Positions 53,127-62,704 of a stretch of DNA of 64,000 nucleotides are shown here, piece by piece. The stretch is from positions 1 through 64,000 of the forward strand of contig CAWATZ010000013.1 of assembly GCA_963784995.1 (NCBI GenBank), given 5' to 3'. Under the pieces are notes generated by a model. That model was not told the DNA's origin, ran no database searches, and saw only the letters and a list, made by a program, of their open reading frames with translations. The DNA is from CAWATZ01 sp963784995 (GTDB lineage: Bacteria; Planctomycetota; Planctomycetia; Gemmatales; Gemmataceae). Position 1 is the first letter of the stretch. Each line of letters starts with the position of its first letter. A program made the position numbers and the translations under genes.

Positions 53127-54017
53127 ATGCCAACCTTGCTGCAGCCCGACGTCATCGCACGCGCCGAGGCCCTGGGTGTGAAAGCCCGTGCCGTCGTCGA
53201 GGGTCTGCGCGTCGGCGACCACCGCAGCCCCTTCCGCGGCTTCTCCATCGAGTTCGTGCAGCACCGCGAGTACGTCCCCGGCGACGACACCCGCCACATC
53301 GACTGGAAGAGCTACGGCCGCTCCGAGCGCTACACCATCAAGCAGTACGAGCAGGAGACCAACTTCGTCGCCCACGTCCTGTTCGACGCCAGCCGGTCGA
53401 TGCTCTACGGCGACGGCGCGACCAGCAAGCTCGAATACGCCAGGGTGCTGGCCGCTTCGCTGTCCTACCTGGTCATCCATCAGCGCGACAGCGTCGCCCT
53501 GAACGTCTTCGACGCCGGCTGGCGCATGCGCCTCCCCGCCAGCGGTCAGCCCGGCCACATGCTCACCGTCCTCCGCACCCTGGAGGACACGCAACCCCAG
53601 GAAAAGACGGCCATCGGCCCGCTGCTGGAAGACCTCGCCCAGCAGGTCAAACGCCGGGGCCTGGTGTTCCTGATCTCCGACTGCTTTGACCAGCTGCCCT
53701 CGCTGATGAAGGGCCTGCGGCATCTGCGCTTCCAGGGACACGAGGTCACCGTCTTCCACGTGCTGCACTCCGACGAGATCGGCTTTCCGTTCGAGGGCAT
53801 GGTCAAGTTCGACGCCCTGGAAGAGAGCCGGATCCTGCTGACCCGGCCGCACCTGATTCGTCCCGCCTACCTGCGTGCCGTTCAGACCTACCTGAAGGAG
53901 ATCCGCGAAGGCTGCGAGGCGAACCGCTGTGATTACGTGCTGATGGACACGTCCCGACCGCTGGCCGAGACGCTGATCGAGTACCTGGCTCGCCGGCAGC
54001 GCGTGAAGGGGGTGTAG
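53127..54017 (+). CDS. DUF58 domain protein
   Basis: Protein of 296 residues with the DUF58 core: VEGLRVGDHRSPFRGFSIEF, VPGDDTRHIDWKSYGRSERY and a vWA-like MIDAS remnant VLFDASRSMLYGDG. Acts with MoxR and vWA proteins in a membrane complex. 3 bp separate it from the next gene. ATG 53127 follows AAAGGACAACGACC. Confidence 0.93.
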   Translation: MPTLLQPDVIARAEALGVKARAVVEGLRVGDHRSPFRGFSIEFVQHREYVPGDDTRHIDWKSYGRSERYTIKQYEQETNFVAHVLFDASRSMLYGDGATSKLEYARVLAASLSYLVIHQRDSVALNVFDAGWRMRLPASGQPGHMLTVLRTLEDTQPQEKTAIGPLLEDLAQQVKRRGLVFLISDCFDQLPSLMKGLRHLRFQGHEVTVFHVLHSDEIGFPFEGMVKFDALEESRILLTRPHLIRPAYLRAVQTYLKEIREGCEANRCDYVLMDTSRPLAETLIEYLARRQRVKGV

Positions 54018-54020
54018 ACC

Positions 54021-56393
54021 ATGACGTTCCTGGCCCCGTACCTGCTCTGGGGCGCCCTGGCCGGCGGCATCCCGATCGCGCTGCACTTCTTCTACCGCAG
54101 CCGTTACCGGACCGTCGCGTGGGCGGCGATGCAGTTCCTGCTCACCAGCATCGAGCAGACCAGCCGCCGCTTGCGCTTCCAGGAGATACTGCTCTTGGCC
54201 CTGCGCGTCACCCTGCTGGTCCTGCTGGCTCTGGCCCTGGCGAGGCCCTCGACGACCACCGGCCACGGCTCCGGCAGCGGCGAGGCCATCGACGCGGTGC
54301 TGCTGCTCGACAATTCCTTCAGCATGGCCGCCCGCGACGGCAATGCGCCGCTGCGGGAGGTCGGTTCCGACCCCTACCTGGCGACGCTGAAAAGCCTGGC
54401 CGCGAAGGACGGCACTGTCACCCGGATGGACCGGGCCCGGGCCGCTGCTCTCGCCGTCATCGACAGCCTGCCGCCGGGCTCGACCGTGCAGGTGCTGACC
54501 TGCTCCGACCGGGCCAACCTGCTCGGTCCGCAGGCCCCGGCCCAGCTGGACCAGGCGCGGGAGCTGGTCCGGCAGGTGCGCGTCAGCGACCTGGCCACCG
54601 ACCTGATGCCCGGCGTCCTGGAAGCCGACGCGGTACTGCAGCGGGGGCATTCCCCGAACAAGGAGCTGTACCTGTTCAGCGACATGCAGCGGCTCGGCTG
54701 GGAGCAGCAGGGCTCCTCGCTCGCCGCCCGGCTCAAGGAGGTGCGGCAGCGAGCGGCCCTGCACTTCGTCCACTGCGGCACGCGGACGCCGGCCAACGCG
54801 GCCATTGTGGGCATCACCCCGCAGAGCAGCCTCCGCGTCGGCGAGCGAGCCGACTTCGCCGTGCTGGTCCGCAACACCGGCAAGCAGGAACTGCGCAACC
54901 TGACCGTGACCCTGGAGGTGGACGGCCGGAAGGACGAGCGCGACTCCCGGCCGCTCGAACGCATCGCTCCGGGCAGCACCGAGGACGTGGTCCTCAGCGT
55001 CCTGCTGGAGCAGCCCGGTCGGCGCGCCCTCACCGCCCGCGTCGCCGCCGACGACCTCGACGCCGACAACCGCTTCGACCAGGTGATCCACGTCCGTGAC
55101 GAGGTCGGCATCCTGATCGTGGACGGCGGCCTGGTCGAGACTGACGACCGCCAGAGCGATAGCTTCCGCCTGCGGCTGGCGCTGGCCCCGTTCCCGTCCC
55201 AGGCCGTCGCTCCGGACCGGGTCTCGCCCAAGATGCTGGCCAACAAGGATCTGTGCATCCTGGTCAACGTCGCTCTGGAGCCGACCGCGAAGAAAGACAC
55301 CAGGGTGCTGCTGCCGGAGTTCGTGGACGCTCTGGCGGGGTTTGTCCGCGACGGCCACAGCGTCATCGTCTTCGGCGGGCCGAACGTGGCGCCGAAGGCG
55401 TACAACCGCTTGCTGTATCAGCAGCACCGCATCCTGCCGTTCCCTATCACTGCCGTGAGCAGCAGTACGCCGCCTGACAGGCCATTGTCATTTGACCGGC
55501 AGAGCGCCGCGGCCAGTCCGTTCCTGAAGCTCCGCGAGGAGTACTACAGCGGCGCCGAACAGGGACGGGTGCTGCGCTGGCTGGAGCTGCTCGAAGGCGA
55601 TCGGCCCGAGCACGACGCGCAATCCGTGTGGGCGTCGGTTACGCTGCAAGAAGGCGAGCGGCCCGATGACGAGTCGCGGGTCCTGCTGCGCTACAGCAAC
55701 GGCCAGGCCGCCATCGCGAGCCGGCGGAAAGCGGGCGAGGGCGAGGTGCTGCTGGTGACGACGGCGGTGCATGACCGGACCGCCGGCAAGGGCACGGCAC
55801 CGCCGGAATGGACCGACTGGTACACCGAACCCCGGCTGTGGGTGCCGCTCATTCAGATGACCGCCAACCACCTGCTGGAGAGCCAGCCACGGCAGTACAA
55901 CCGCATCGCGGGCCAGCCTTTGCGCTGGGGCCCGCCGCGCTCCGACGCCGAGAGCAGCTTCGACCTGATCCTGCCCGACGGCACGCCAACACGGCTCGGC
56001 TTCCCCGAAACGGTCGAGGGCCGGCCACTCCTGATTGCGAATGACACCCAGCGGGCCGGCGTCTATCACGTAGCCCGGACGGACCGCGCCCCACTGGGAG
56101 ACGAGCCGCCGGGTTTATCCCGGCGGGATGGTCCAGCCGGCGAGTATCTGGGGACACCGTTCGCGGTGGTGCCGGACCTGCGCGAGAGCGAGGACCTGGC
56201 GTCGCTGCAGCCGAAGGAGCTGGACGAGATGCTCGGCTTCCAGGCGGTCCACCTGTTGGCGGGCGACGACGGCGGCGTCTTCTCCGCGGCGGAGCGGCTG
56301 AAGCGCGAATGGACCGTGTGGCTGCTGGTGCTGCTGCTGGTGCTGGTGATCGGCGAGGCGGTCCTGGCGTGGTACTGTGGACGGGCGTGGTAA
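54021..56393 (+). CDS. BatA-like membrane protein with vWA and ATPase-like middle
   Basis: Protein of 790 residues. N-terminal BatA/aerotolerance domain MTFLAPYLLWGALAGGIPIA and LRFQEILLLALRVTLLVLLA (two membrane helices), then a vWA region with AVLLLDNSFSMAARDG (MIDAS DxSxS) at about 95-110, a central beta domain and a glutamine-amidotransferase-like section around GILIVDGGLVETDD and HSVIVFGGPNVAPK, and a C-terminal membrane helix. It is cotranscribed with the DUF58 gene. In other bacteria such proteins support envelope stress tolerance. Confidence 0.9.
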   Translation: MTFLAPYLLWGALAGGIPIALHFFYRSRYRTVAWAAMQFLLTSIEQTSRRLRFQEILLLALRVTLLVLLALALARPSTTTGHGSGSGEAIDAVLLLDNSFSMAARDGNAPLREVGSDPYLATLKSLAAKDGTVTRMDRARAAALAVIDSLPPGSTVQVLTCSDRANLLGPQAPAQLDQARELVRQVRVSDLATDLMPGVLEADAVLQRGHSPNKELYLFSDMQRLGWEQQGSSLAARLKEVRQRAALHFVHCGTRTPANAAIVGITPQSSLRVGERADFAVLVRNTGKQELRNLTVTLEVDGRKDERDSRPLERIAPGSTEDVVLSVLLEQPGRRALTARVAADDLDADNRFDQVIHVRDEVGILIVDGGLVETDDRQSDSFRLRLALAPFPSQAVAPDRVSPKMLANKDLCILVNVALEPTAKKDTRVLLPEFVDALAGFVRDGHSVIVFGGPNVAPKAYNRLLYQQHRILPFPITAVSSSTPPDRPLSFDRQSAAASPFLKLREEYYSGAEQGRVLRWLELLEGDRPEHDAQSVWASVTLQEGERPDDESRVLLRYSNGQAAIASRRKAGEGEVLLVTTAVHDRTAGKGTAPPEWTDWYTEPRLWVPLIQMTANHLLESQPRQYNRIAGQPLRWGPPRSDAESSFDLILPDGTPTRLGFPETVEGRPLLIANDTQRAGVYHVARTDRAPLGDEPPGLSRRDGPAGEYLGTPFAVVPDLRESEDLASLQPKELDEMLGFQAVHLLAGDDGGVFSAAERLKREWTVWLLVLLLVLVIGEAVLAWYCGRAW

Positions 56394-56396
56394 CGT

Positions 56397-56449
56397 CCTC
56401 AAGCCGCTTGCGGCTTAGCCTTTTGCGCTAAGCCGCAAGCGGCTTGAGG
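56397..56449. repeat. Palindromic repeat, family D copy 1
   Basis: CCTCAAGCCGCTTGCGGCTT-AGC then loop and GCTAAGCCGCAAGCGGCTTG-AGG, arms exactly inverse. Related copy at 62557-62618. It separates the two vWA genes. Confidence 0.9.
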
Positions 56450-56472
56450 AAGCTGCTCCAGAGTGAGTCTTC

Positions 56473-59052
56473 ATGAACTGGCTGCAACGATTCCACTTGA
56501 TCGACGCCCCGCCGCACACCACCCTGGAGTCGGCCGAACTGACGCTGCGCGGTGTCTTCCCCTGGTGGGTGGCCCTGCTGATCCTGCTGCTGGCCGCCGT
56601 GGGCGTTGCCTATCTCTACTCCCACGAGGGCAGCCGGCTCAACTTCCTTCGCCGGGCCCTGCTGACCGGCCTCCGCATCGGCATCGTCGCTCTCGTCCTG
56701 GTACTGCTGCTGCGTCCGGTGCTGCTTGCCGGGTTCAAGGGCGAACGGCCCCGGCCTGTCGTCCTGGTGCTGGACAACAGCCAGAGCATGAAGCAGCAGG
56801 ATCGCCGCTACACCACCGCCGACAAGGTCCGCGTGGCCATCGCCCGGGGACTGATCCCACCAGGCGGCGACGTCACCGACTCGACCCGGCTCGCCAGCGT
56901 TCCCCCCGAGGAAACCCAGGGCAAGGATCGTATCGACCTGGTCAAGGCCGTCCTCGGCAATGACTCGCTGAAGTTCTTGGACCAGCTCCAGCTCAAGGGC
57001 CCCGTTCAGCCCTTCCTGCTCGGCCGGAGGCTGACCCGGCCGCCGCTTGAGGAGCAGGGAAGCCTGGGACAGCGGCTCACGTCGGCGCTGACCGCCGGCG
57101 AGGGTCAGACGGCGCTGGCCGACGGCATTCACGACCTGCTTGCCCGCGGCGGCACTGATCTGCCGGCCGCCATCGTCGTCATCAGCGACGGCCGGGACAA
57201 CGCCAGCAAGCTCACCCTGGAGGAGTCGGCCCGCGAGTGCCGGGAGAAGGGCGTTCCGCTGCACGTCTGGGGCGTCGGCTCCAGCGAGGGCGGCACTCTG
57301 GAGCTTCGGGAAGTGGCCATGCCGAGTACGGTCTTCGTCGATGAGAAGCCCGACACCCGCGATGACATTGTCGAGGTCCCGGTGCGCTGGCGTCTGCGCG
57401 GCGTCAAGGAAGGGACCGTGGTGCTGACGTTCACTCTTGGTGAGCAGACCCTGGAGCGCGAATACACCGTCACTCCGGCCGAGGGCGGCAAGGCGGTCGT
57501 CACCTGGAAGGTTGGCGAGGAGCCACATCGGCTGACAGTCCACGAGGGCGAGGACGTCCACGACACCGTCACCTTCACGCCCGCCAAGGGACGCGAGGAA
57601 AGCCGAAAGTTCGAGGCCCGGATCGCCCTGCGCGACCGGGAGGATTTCCGCGACCGGGTCGAGCGGCGGGTGCAGGTCAAGAACGGCAAGGTCAAGGTGC
57701 TGTACGTCGAAAGCACGCCGCGCCGCGAGTACAAGTTTCTGCAGCCGGTGCTGGACCGCGACCGCCGGGTGCTGGCACGCTTCCTGCTCACCGAGGGCGA
57801 CCCCCGACTGGCTGACGCCAAGCCCGATCCGAAGTCTGGCTCGACGTACCTCAACCAGTTCCCGGAGAACTTCCCCAGTCCCTCGCCGCGCGACCCGGAT
57901 CGCCGGCCCTACGACGTCCTCATCCTCGGCGACGTGCCGCCGGCCGTGCTGGGCAAGGACAACGGCGAGTCGGTCAAGCGCTTCGTGGAGGAGGGCGGCG
58001 GCCTGGTGGTCATCGCCGGCCGGCGGTTCACCCCGGCCCGCTACGTGGAGACCCGGCTGGCCCGCCTCTTCCCGGTGGAGTTTGCCGCCCGCGAGTTCAA
58101 GGTCACGCCGCAGACGCGGACGCAGCCGTTCAAGCCGGTGCTGACCTACGACGGCCAGCAGAGCCCGCTGCTTTCCCTCGCCGACAACGCCGACGAGAAC
58201 CTCCGGCTGTGGCGCGAGGATTTGTGGAAGGACCGGGAGGCCCAGTTCTACTGGCATTATCCGGTCCTGGGGCTCAGGCCCGGGGCGACAGCCCTGCTGG
58301 TCCATCCCGAGGAGAAGATCGCCGACGCCTCGGGTGATCGGCCGATGCCGCTGATCGCCTGGCAGTACGGCGGCCGGGGCGAGGTGCTGTTCCTGGGGAT
58401 CGACGAAACCTGGCGCTGGCGGCAGGACCGCGGCGACAAGCTGACCGGCCGCTTCTGGGGCCAGATCGTGCAGCAGCTGGGCCTGCCTCACCTGCTGGGC
58501 GCTTCGCGGCAGGTGCAGCTGACCCTGGAGGGCGGCGAGCCCACGGTGGGCCGGCCCGGCGGCGTCAAGGCCCGGTTGCTTACCGACACTTACGCGCCGC
58601 GCACGGAAGCGACCGTGCCGGCGACGCTTACCTACCTGGGCAACCAGGAGGGCGACGCAGGCTCCGAGCGGACCGTCCAGCTGCGAGCCATCAAGGGGCA
58701 ACCCGGCGAGTATCGGGTTTCCTTGCCCAATGACGCGCCGGGCCGGTATCACTTAAAGGTAGATGGTGCCCCCGGGCAGAGCGCCCTGGAGTACCGGGTC
58801 GAGCTGCCGCCGCATCACGAACTGGAGACGGCCGGCATGGCGGAAGACGACCTGCGCGCGATGGCGGCGGCGAGCCAGGGCCGGTTCTACCGCGAGGAGG
58901 ACCTGCACACCCTCCCCGAGAAGGTGGAGGCGAAGCAGGCCTCGTTTGGACTGCGCCAGGAAGTGCTGCTGTGGAACCCGCTGACGCTGGTGCTGTTCGT
59001 GCTGCTGATCACGGCGGAATGGACCCTCCGGAAATTCTCGAACCTGAGCTGA
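56473..59052 (+). CDS. vWA-like membrane protein with glutamine-amidotransferase-like domain
   Basis: Protein of 859 residues. Two N-terminal membrane helices (about 30-50 and 65-85) precede a vWA region with VVLVLDNSQSMKQQ (MIDAS DxSxS), then AAIVVISDGRDN. A central beta domain is followed by a glutamine-amidotransferase-like fold (YDVLILGDVPPAVLGKDNG, VEEGGGLVVIAGRR), ending in LEVLFLGIDETWRWRQDRGD-like and C-terminal membrane helix. Large partner of the BatA-like protein in the same cluster; no known enzyme activity. 4 bp before the next gene. Confidence 0.9.
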   Translation: MNWLQRFHLIDAPPHTTLESAELTLRGVFPWWVALLILLLAAVGVAYLYSHEGSRLNFLRRALLTGLRIGIVALVLVLLLRPVLLAGFKGERPRPVVLVLDNSQSMKQQDRRYTTADKVRVAIARGLIPPGGDVTDSTRLASVPPEETQGKDRIDLVKAVLGNDSLKFLDQLQLKGPVQPFLLGRRLTRPPLEEQGSLGQRLTSALTAGEGQTALADGIHDLLARGGTDLPAAIVVISDGRDNASKLTLEESARECREKGVPLHVWGVGSSEGGTLELREVAMPSTVFVDEKPDTRDDIVEVPVRWRLRGVKEGTVVLTFTLGEQTLEREYTVTPAEGGKAVVTWKVGEEPHRLTVHEGEDVHDTVTFTPAKGREESRKFEARIALRDREDFRDRVERRVQVKNGKVKVLYVESTPRREYKFLQPVLDRDRRVLARFLLTEGDPRLADAKPDPKSGSTYLNQFPENFPSPSPRDPDRRPYDVLILGDVPPAVLGKDNGESVKRFVEEGGGLVVIAGRRFTPARYVETRLARLFPVEFAAREFKVTPQTRTQPFKPVLTYDGQQSPLLSLADNADENLRLWREDLWKDREAQFYWHYPVLGLRPGATALLVHPEEKIADASGDRPMPLIAWQYGGRGEVLFLGIDETWRWRQDRGDKLTGRFWGQIVQQLGLPHLLGASRQVQLTLEGGEPTVGRPGGVKARLLTDTYAPRTEATVPATLTYLGNQEGDAGSERTVQLRAIKGQPGEYRVSLPNDAPGRYHLKVDGAPGQSALEYRVELPPHHELETAGMAEDDLRAMAAASQGRFYREEDLHTLPEKVEAKQASFGLRQEVLLWNPLTLVLFVLLITAEWTLRKFSNLS

Positions 59053-59056
59053 CGAC

Positions 59057-61129
59057 ATGGTGCCGCACCTGATCCGGGAACAACTGGCCCGCCTCGACCG
59101 CCGCGACCGCTTGCTGCGGTTCAGCTACCGGTTCGCCTGCGCGCTGGCCGTCCTGCTCGGCATCCTGGCTCTTAGCTGCCTGGCCGACTTCTTGATCGAT
59201 CGCCGTCTCGACACGCCCTGGAATCTGCGGGTGGGCCTGCTTGTCGGGCAGATTGTCCTGTGGTCTGCGGCGCTCGCCTTCCTCGGCATGACGCTTCTTC
59301 GCCGGCGCAGCAACGCGGACCTGGCTCTCTGGGTCGAGGAGCGGCAGCCGGAACTGGCCCATCGCCTGATCTCGGCGGTGGAGCTGAACCAGAAGGGGGC
59401 ACGGACGGCGGGCATGTCGCCGGACCTCATCGCCCAGGTAACCCGCGAGGCCGAGAAACACGTCCAGGGGATGGACCTTCCCGCCCTGCTCGATCGCCGG
59501 CCCCTGCGCCGCGGCCTGGCCCTCCTGCTCCCAGTCCTGGCTGTCGCCGGCCTCGTCGCCATCTTCTGCTGGGGAACGGTGGAGCCGCTGCTGGCCCGCC
59601 TGCTGCTGGCGGATCGCAACATTCCGCGATCCGTGGCTTTGGCGTACGAAACCCCCGACACCATCTCGGCCGCCGGCGAGACGGTGATGCTGCGCTTCCT
59701 GGCAACGGGGCCGAACCTGGGCGAGAATGTCAAGGGCGAGGTCTGCGTCGAGGCCCCCGGCCGGTCGATGGAGTGGTACGAGCTGATCTGGGACTCGGAG
59801 CGCGATCATGGCTCAGCGGTCTACGTCGCCCAGGTGGCGCCGGGGACCGCCGATTTCCGCTATCACGCTTGGCTGAAGGACGGCCGAACGCACAGGCCCG
59901 GGAACGTCCACCTCGAGCCGCGGCCGGTCGTGAACTCGCTGACAGCCTTTGTGCAGCTGCCGGAGCAGATCGGCAGTGCGGAAGATGGCCGGCCGATCGA
60001 GGAACCGCAGAAGGGCGGCGACATCGTCCACCGCCTCCCCGGAGCGAAAGCCCGCATCGTCATTGAGGCCCAGAAGCCGCTGAACAAGGTGCGCGTGGAG
60101 GTGCTGAGCCCTGGCAGCCGCGGCGATTCGGTGCGTCGAGCCGTCGTGCTGGAAGTTCCCCGCGACCAGGAAACCCGGTCGGCGGAGGTCGTGTTCCCCC
60201 TGGACTTCCCGCAGCCCCAGCTGCCGCCGGAGAACGCCTACCGGGTGGTGGTCGAGGATCGCTTCGGCCTGGTGAATGCAGAGCCGCCGAGGCGAAGCAT
60301 CCGTCCAGGAAGCGTTGAGTCGCCGAGCGTGACGCTGCTGCCCGATCTCTTCTCTCCGAGCGGGACCGCCGAGGAAGGGCTGGACGACGTGCCCGTGCTG
60401 GAGGACCAGCCATTGCGGCTGATCTACCAGTGTTCTTCCCCCTACGGCCTCAGCCACGCCCGGCTGCGCTACCGGGTCATGCGCCGGGCCACGGGCTCGA
60501 CCGAAGAATCGTCGGAACCGACCGAGGGCGAGTTCACGCCGCTGCCGCTGGGCCGGAAGGCCCGGCCCGGCAACGCCGAACGCAACCCGACAGCCGAGTT
60601 CTACGTCCTGCCCCCGGCGGCGCCCGGGGACGTGGACGGCGTTCAGGGCGGCGGCCTGTGCGATTTCGACACCCGCGGCATCCCCGACGGCAAGGGCGGC
60701 ACCTACCGCCTCCAGCGCGGCGACCGCATCCAGTATTACGTCGAGGTCTTTGGCCGGGCCAATCCCGACGGCCTGCCGGGCCGGTCCATTATGCGCGAGA
60801 AGTCGGTCGTCGATGAGCTGGAGTTCAAGGCCATTGTTGCCCGGCTCGAAGACCAGAAGGACCGTATCCGCAAGCTGGAGGAGAAGCAGCGCGGCAAGGG
60901 GTCCGACTCGCCGGAAGGGCTGCCGGTGTATCTTCGCAGTCCGCCCAGTAGTCGCTCGTCTCCCGCTGGCGAGGTGAAGATACATCGTCAACGCGCCCCT
61001 GGCCAGCAGCAAGATGCCCAACGGCGTCCACTTCCGTTTCGGCGGCGGGTCATGGTCCAGCCCCTTGGGGGTTTCCCCCGCAGAATCGCTCCGGCATTTT
61101 TCCCCCCCGCGAGTATTCACCCTCGTTGA
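59057..61129 (+). CDS. DUF4175-like membrane protein, C-terminus run into insertion remnant
   Basis: Protein with four hydrophobic stretches in the first 190 residues (FACALAVLLGILALSCLADF, VLWSAALAFLGMTLLRRRSN, GLALLLPVLAVAGLVAIFCW), then Ig-like beta domains, and a final helix LEDQKDRIRKLEEKQRGKG. Typical partner of vWA/MoxR clusters in planctomycetes. From about 60905 the reading frame continues through 75 residues that are antisense to a transposase remnant, so the natural C-terminus lies near residue 615 and the last part of this frame is likely artefact. Confidence 0.82.
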   Translation: MVPHLIREQLARLDRRDRLLRFSYRFACALAVLLGILALSCLADFLIDRRLDTPWNLRVGLLVGQIVLWSAALAFLGMTLLRRRSNADLALWVEERQPELAHRLISAVELNQKGARTAGMSPDLIAQVTREAEKHVQGMDLPALLDRRPLRRGLALLLPVLAVAGLVAIFCWGTVEPLLARLLLADRNIPRSVALAYETPDTISAAGETVMLRFLATGPNLGENVKGEVCVEAPGRSMEWYELIWDSERDHGSAVYVAQVAPGTADFRYHAWLKDGRTHRPGNVHLEPRPVVNSLTAFVQLPEQIGSAEDGRPIEEPQKGGDIVHRLPGAKARIVIEAQKPLNKVRVEVLSPGSRGDSVRRAVVLEVPRDQETRSAEVVFPLDFPQPQLPPENAYRVVVEDRFGLVNAEPPRRSIRPGSVESPSVTLLPDLFSPSGTAEEGLDDVPVLEDQPLRLIYQCSSPYGLSHARLRYRVMRRATGSTEESSEPTEGEFTPLPLGRKARPGNAERNPTAEFYVLPPAAPGDVDGVQGGGLCDFDTRGIPDGKGGTYRLQRGDRIQYYVEVFGRANPDGLPGRSIMREKSVVDELEFKAIVARLEDQKDRIRKLEEKQRGKGSDSPEGLPVYLRSPPSSRSSPAGEVKIHRQRAPGQQQDAQRRPLPFRRRVMVQPLGGFPRRIAPAFFPPASIHPR

Positions 61130-61440
61130 CCTTGGCCTTGGCGTCGAAGGAGATCTCCAGCGTTTCCGGGTCGTTCTGGTAACGCTGGTGTGACGGCCCG
61201 GACGTTGGCGAAGACCGCGTCGGTCTCGGGCAATTTCTTCAGGGGCTTGGCCTTCTGGATGCGCCGGAGGCGGTAGCCGAGGCGGTTGAGGATGTCACGC
61301 ATGAGTCCGTTCGCTGGGCAGGCGGTCGTCGCGATACCTTTTCTGGACTTTCAGCTGCCTGGAGAACCTCCGGGCGGACAGGTTGGTGTAGCGGCGGGCG
61401 GACTTCAATTCCGGGTCGGCTTGGGTGTGCGGCTCGACGA
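60905..61440 (-). pseudogene. Degenerate ISAzo13-type transposase fragment
   Basis: Read on the minus strand, the stretch gives in order SARRYTNLSARRFSRQL, MRDILNRLGYRLRRIQKAKP with KKLPETDAVFANV, NDPETLEISFDAKAKV, DHDPPPKRKWTPLGILLL and ETSDYWAD, each in a different frame. This order and wording is that of ISAzo13-family transposases (RTMRDILNRLGYRLR, ETDAIFANV, ETSDFW). Several frameshifts and lost ends show it is dead. No intact terminal inverted repeats were found. Its insertion cut the 3' end of the DUF4175-like gene and probably the 5' end of the next gene. Confidence 0.8.
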
Positions 61441-61449
61441 GGCCCGGTC

Positions 61450-62547
61450 GTGAGCGTGCCGCGCCGGCCGGACGAACGGCCGACCGGCACGCTGCAGGAG
61501 GGCGTCCTCGGCCGGGACTGGATGCTGATCGGACCTTTCGCCGACCCCGACGGCAAGGCCCATACGCGGGAGTATGGGCCGGAGCTGGAGCCGATCGCCG
61601 ACATGGAGCGCGAACACGACGGCGCTCGCGGCAAGGTCCGCTGGCAGCCCTACCATGGCTCCAGCGACAAGATCGACCTGGAAAAGATTTTCGCCTACGA
61701 CCAGGCCGGGGCCGCCTACGCCGTCTGCTGGGTTAACACCTACGGCCGCAAGGGGCTGCTGCTGACCGGCAGCGACGACGGCATCAAGGTGTGGATCGAT
61801 CGCCAGCTGGTCCTCGACAAGGCGACGCGCCGCGAGGCGGTGCCCGGCGAAGACCGGACGCCGCTGAGCTGGACCCCCGGCTGGCACGAGGTGCTGGTCA
61901 AGGTGGACAACGCTTTCGGCTCGTGGGCGTTCCACCTGGACATTGTCGATGCGGTTTCGGGCAAGCGGAGCCCCGAAACGAGGATCCAGCTGTCGCCAAC
62001 CGGGCTGATCGGCCCGAAGGTCGTCCGCCAGTGGCTCATTCTGGGCCCGTTTGCCAGCCCGGGGCCCGGCGGACATGACAAGGTCTACCCGCCGGAGGAG
62101 GAAAAGCGCGTCGATCTGCGGCCGAGTTACGACGGTCGGGATGGCAAGGTCCGCTGGCGGATCTACCTGGCCGACAGGGACGAGGTGGACCTGCGCCGCG
62201 CCATCCCAACACCGGTCACGGCACCCCCCAACAGGGGAGTGGAGCCCGGGGTCGTCTACGCGGCCTTCTGGGTCAAGAGCGAGCGCAAGCGGACCGCGGC
62301 CCTGGCGGCGACCCACAACGAGGGCCTCAAGGTTTGGCTCAACCGCAAACTCGTGCTGGACCGCAAGGAGGGCCCCAGCAAACCGAAAGACAAACCACCG
62401 ACGGCCGAGTTGGAGGCGGGATGGAACGAGGTGCTGATCAAGTGCGACAACGTCAAGGGAAGGTGGTTCTTCACGACGGAGCTGCGTGATCCGAAGACCG
62501 GCAAGGCGCTGGAGGGGGTCACGTACCGCTCGCTGCCGCCGGAGTAA
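61450..62547 (+). CDS. Repeat-domain protein, probably truncated at the 5' end
   Basis: Frame of 365 residues beginning GTG with no ribosome site. Two copies of an about 150-residue module: first with LIGPFADPDGKAHTREYGPE, later GSDDGIKVWIDRQLVLDKAT and WHEVLVKVDNAFGSWAF; second with ILGPFASPG, THNEGLKVWLNRKLVLDR and WNEVLIKCDNVKGRWFF. Sugar-binding or beta-sandwich-like; no catalytic motif. The start abuts the transposase remnant, so an N-terminal part, possibly with a signal peptide, has probably been lost. Confidence 0.65.
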   Translation: MSVPRRPDERPTGTLQEGVLGRDWMLIGPFADPDGKAHTREYGPELEPIADMEREHDGARGKVRWQPYHGSSDKIDLEKIFAYDQAGAAYAVCWVNTYGRKGLLLTGSDDGIKVWIDRQLVLDKATRREAVPGEDRTPLSWTPGWHEVLVKVDNAFGSWAFHLDIVDAVSGKRSPETRIQLSPTGLIGPKVVRQWLILGPFASPGPGGHDKVYPPEEEKRVDLRPSYDGRDGKVRWRIYLADRDEVDLRRAIPTPVTAPPNRGVEPGVVYAAFWVKSERKRTAALAATHNEGLKVWLNRKLVLDRKEGPSKPKDKPPTAELEAGWNEVLIKCDNVKGRWFFTTELRDPKTGKALEGVTYRSLPPE

Positions 62548-62556
62548 GAGAACCAG

Positions 62557-62618
62557 CCGGAGCCGCTTGCGGCTTAGCGCGACCCGCCGCGGCCCCGCTA
62601 AGCCGCAAGCGGCTCCGG
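62557..62618. repeat. Palindromic repeat, family D copy 2
   Basis: CCGGAGCCGCTTGCGGCTTA-GCG and its inverse around a GCGACCCGCCGCGGCCC-like loop. Same core (GCCGCTTGCGGCTTAGC) as the copy at 56397-56449. Confidence 0.9.
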
Positions 62619-62704
62619 AAGAGATACCCTGGCATCTGCTCGGGGTTACATAAAGAGTTGTTTCGGGCGGGGATCGCTCCTGCCATTCACAAGGGGGGTC
62701 GTGA

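Noticed and set aside
59813..61120. Minus-strand frame of 435 residues
   Set aside because: Mostly antisense of the DUF4175-like gene; only its first ~60 residues reflect the transposase remnant, reported separately.
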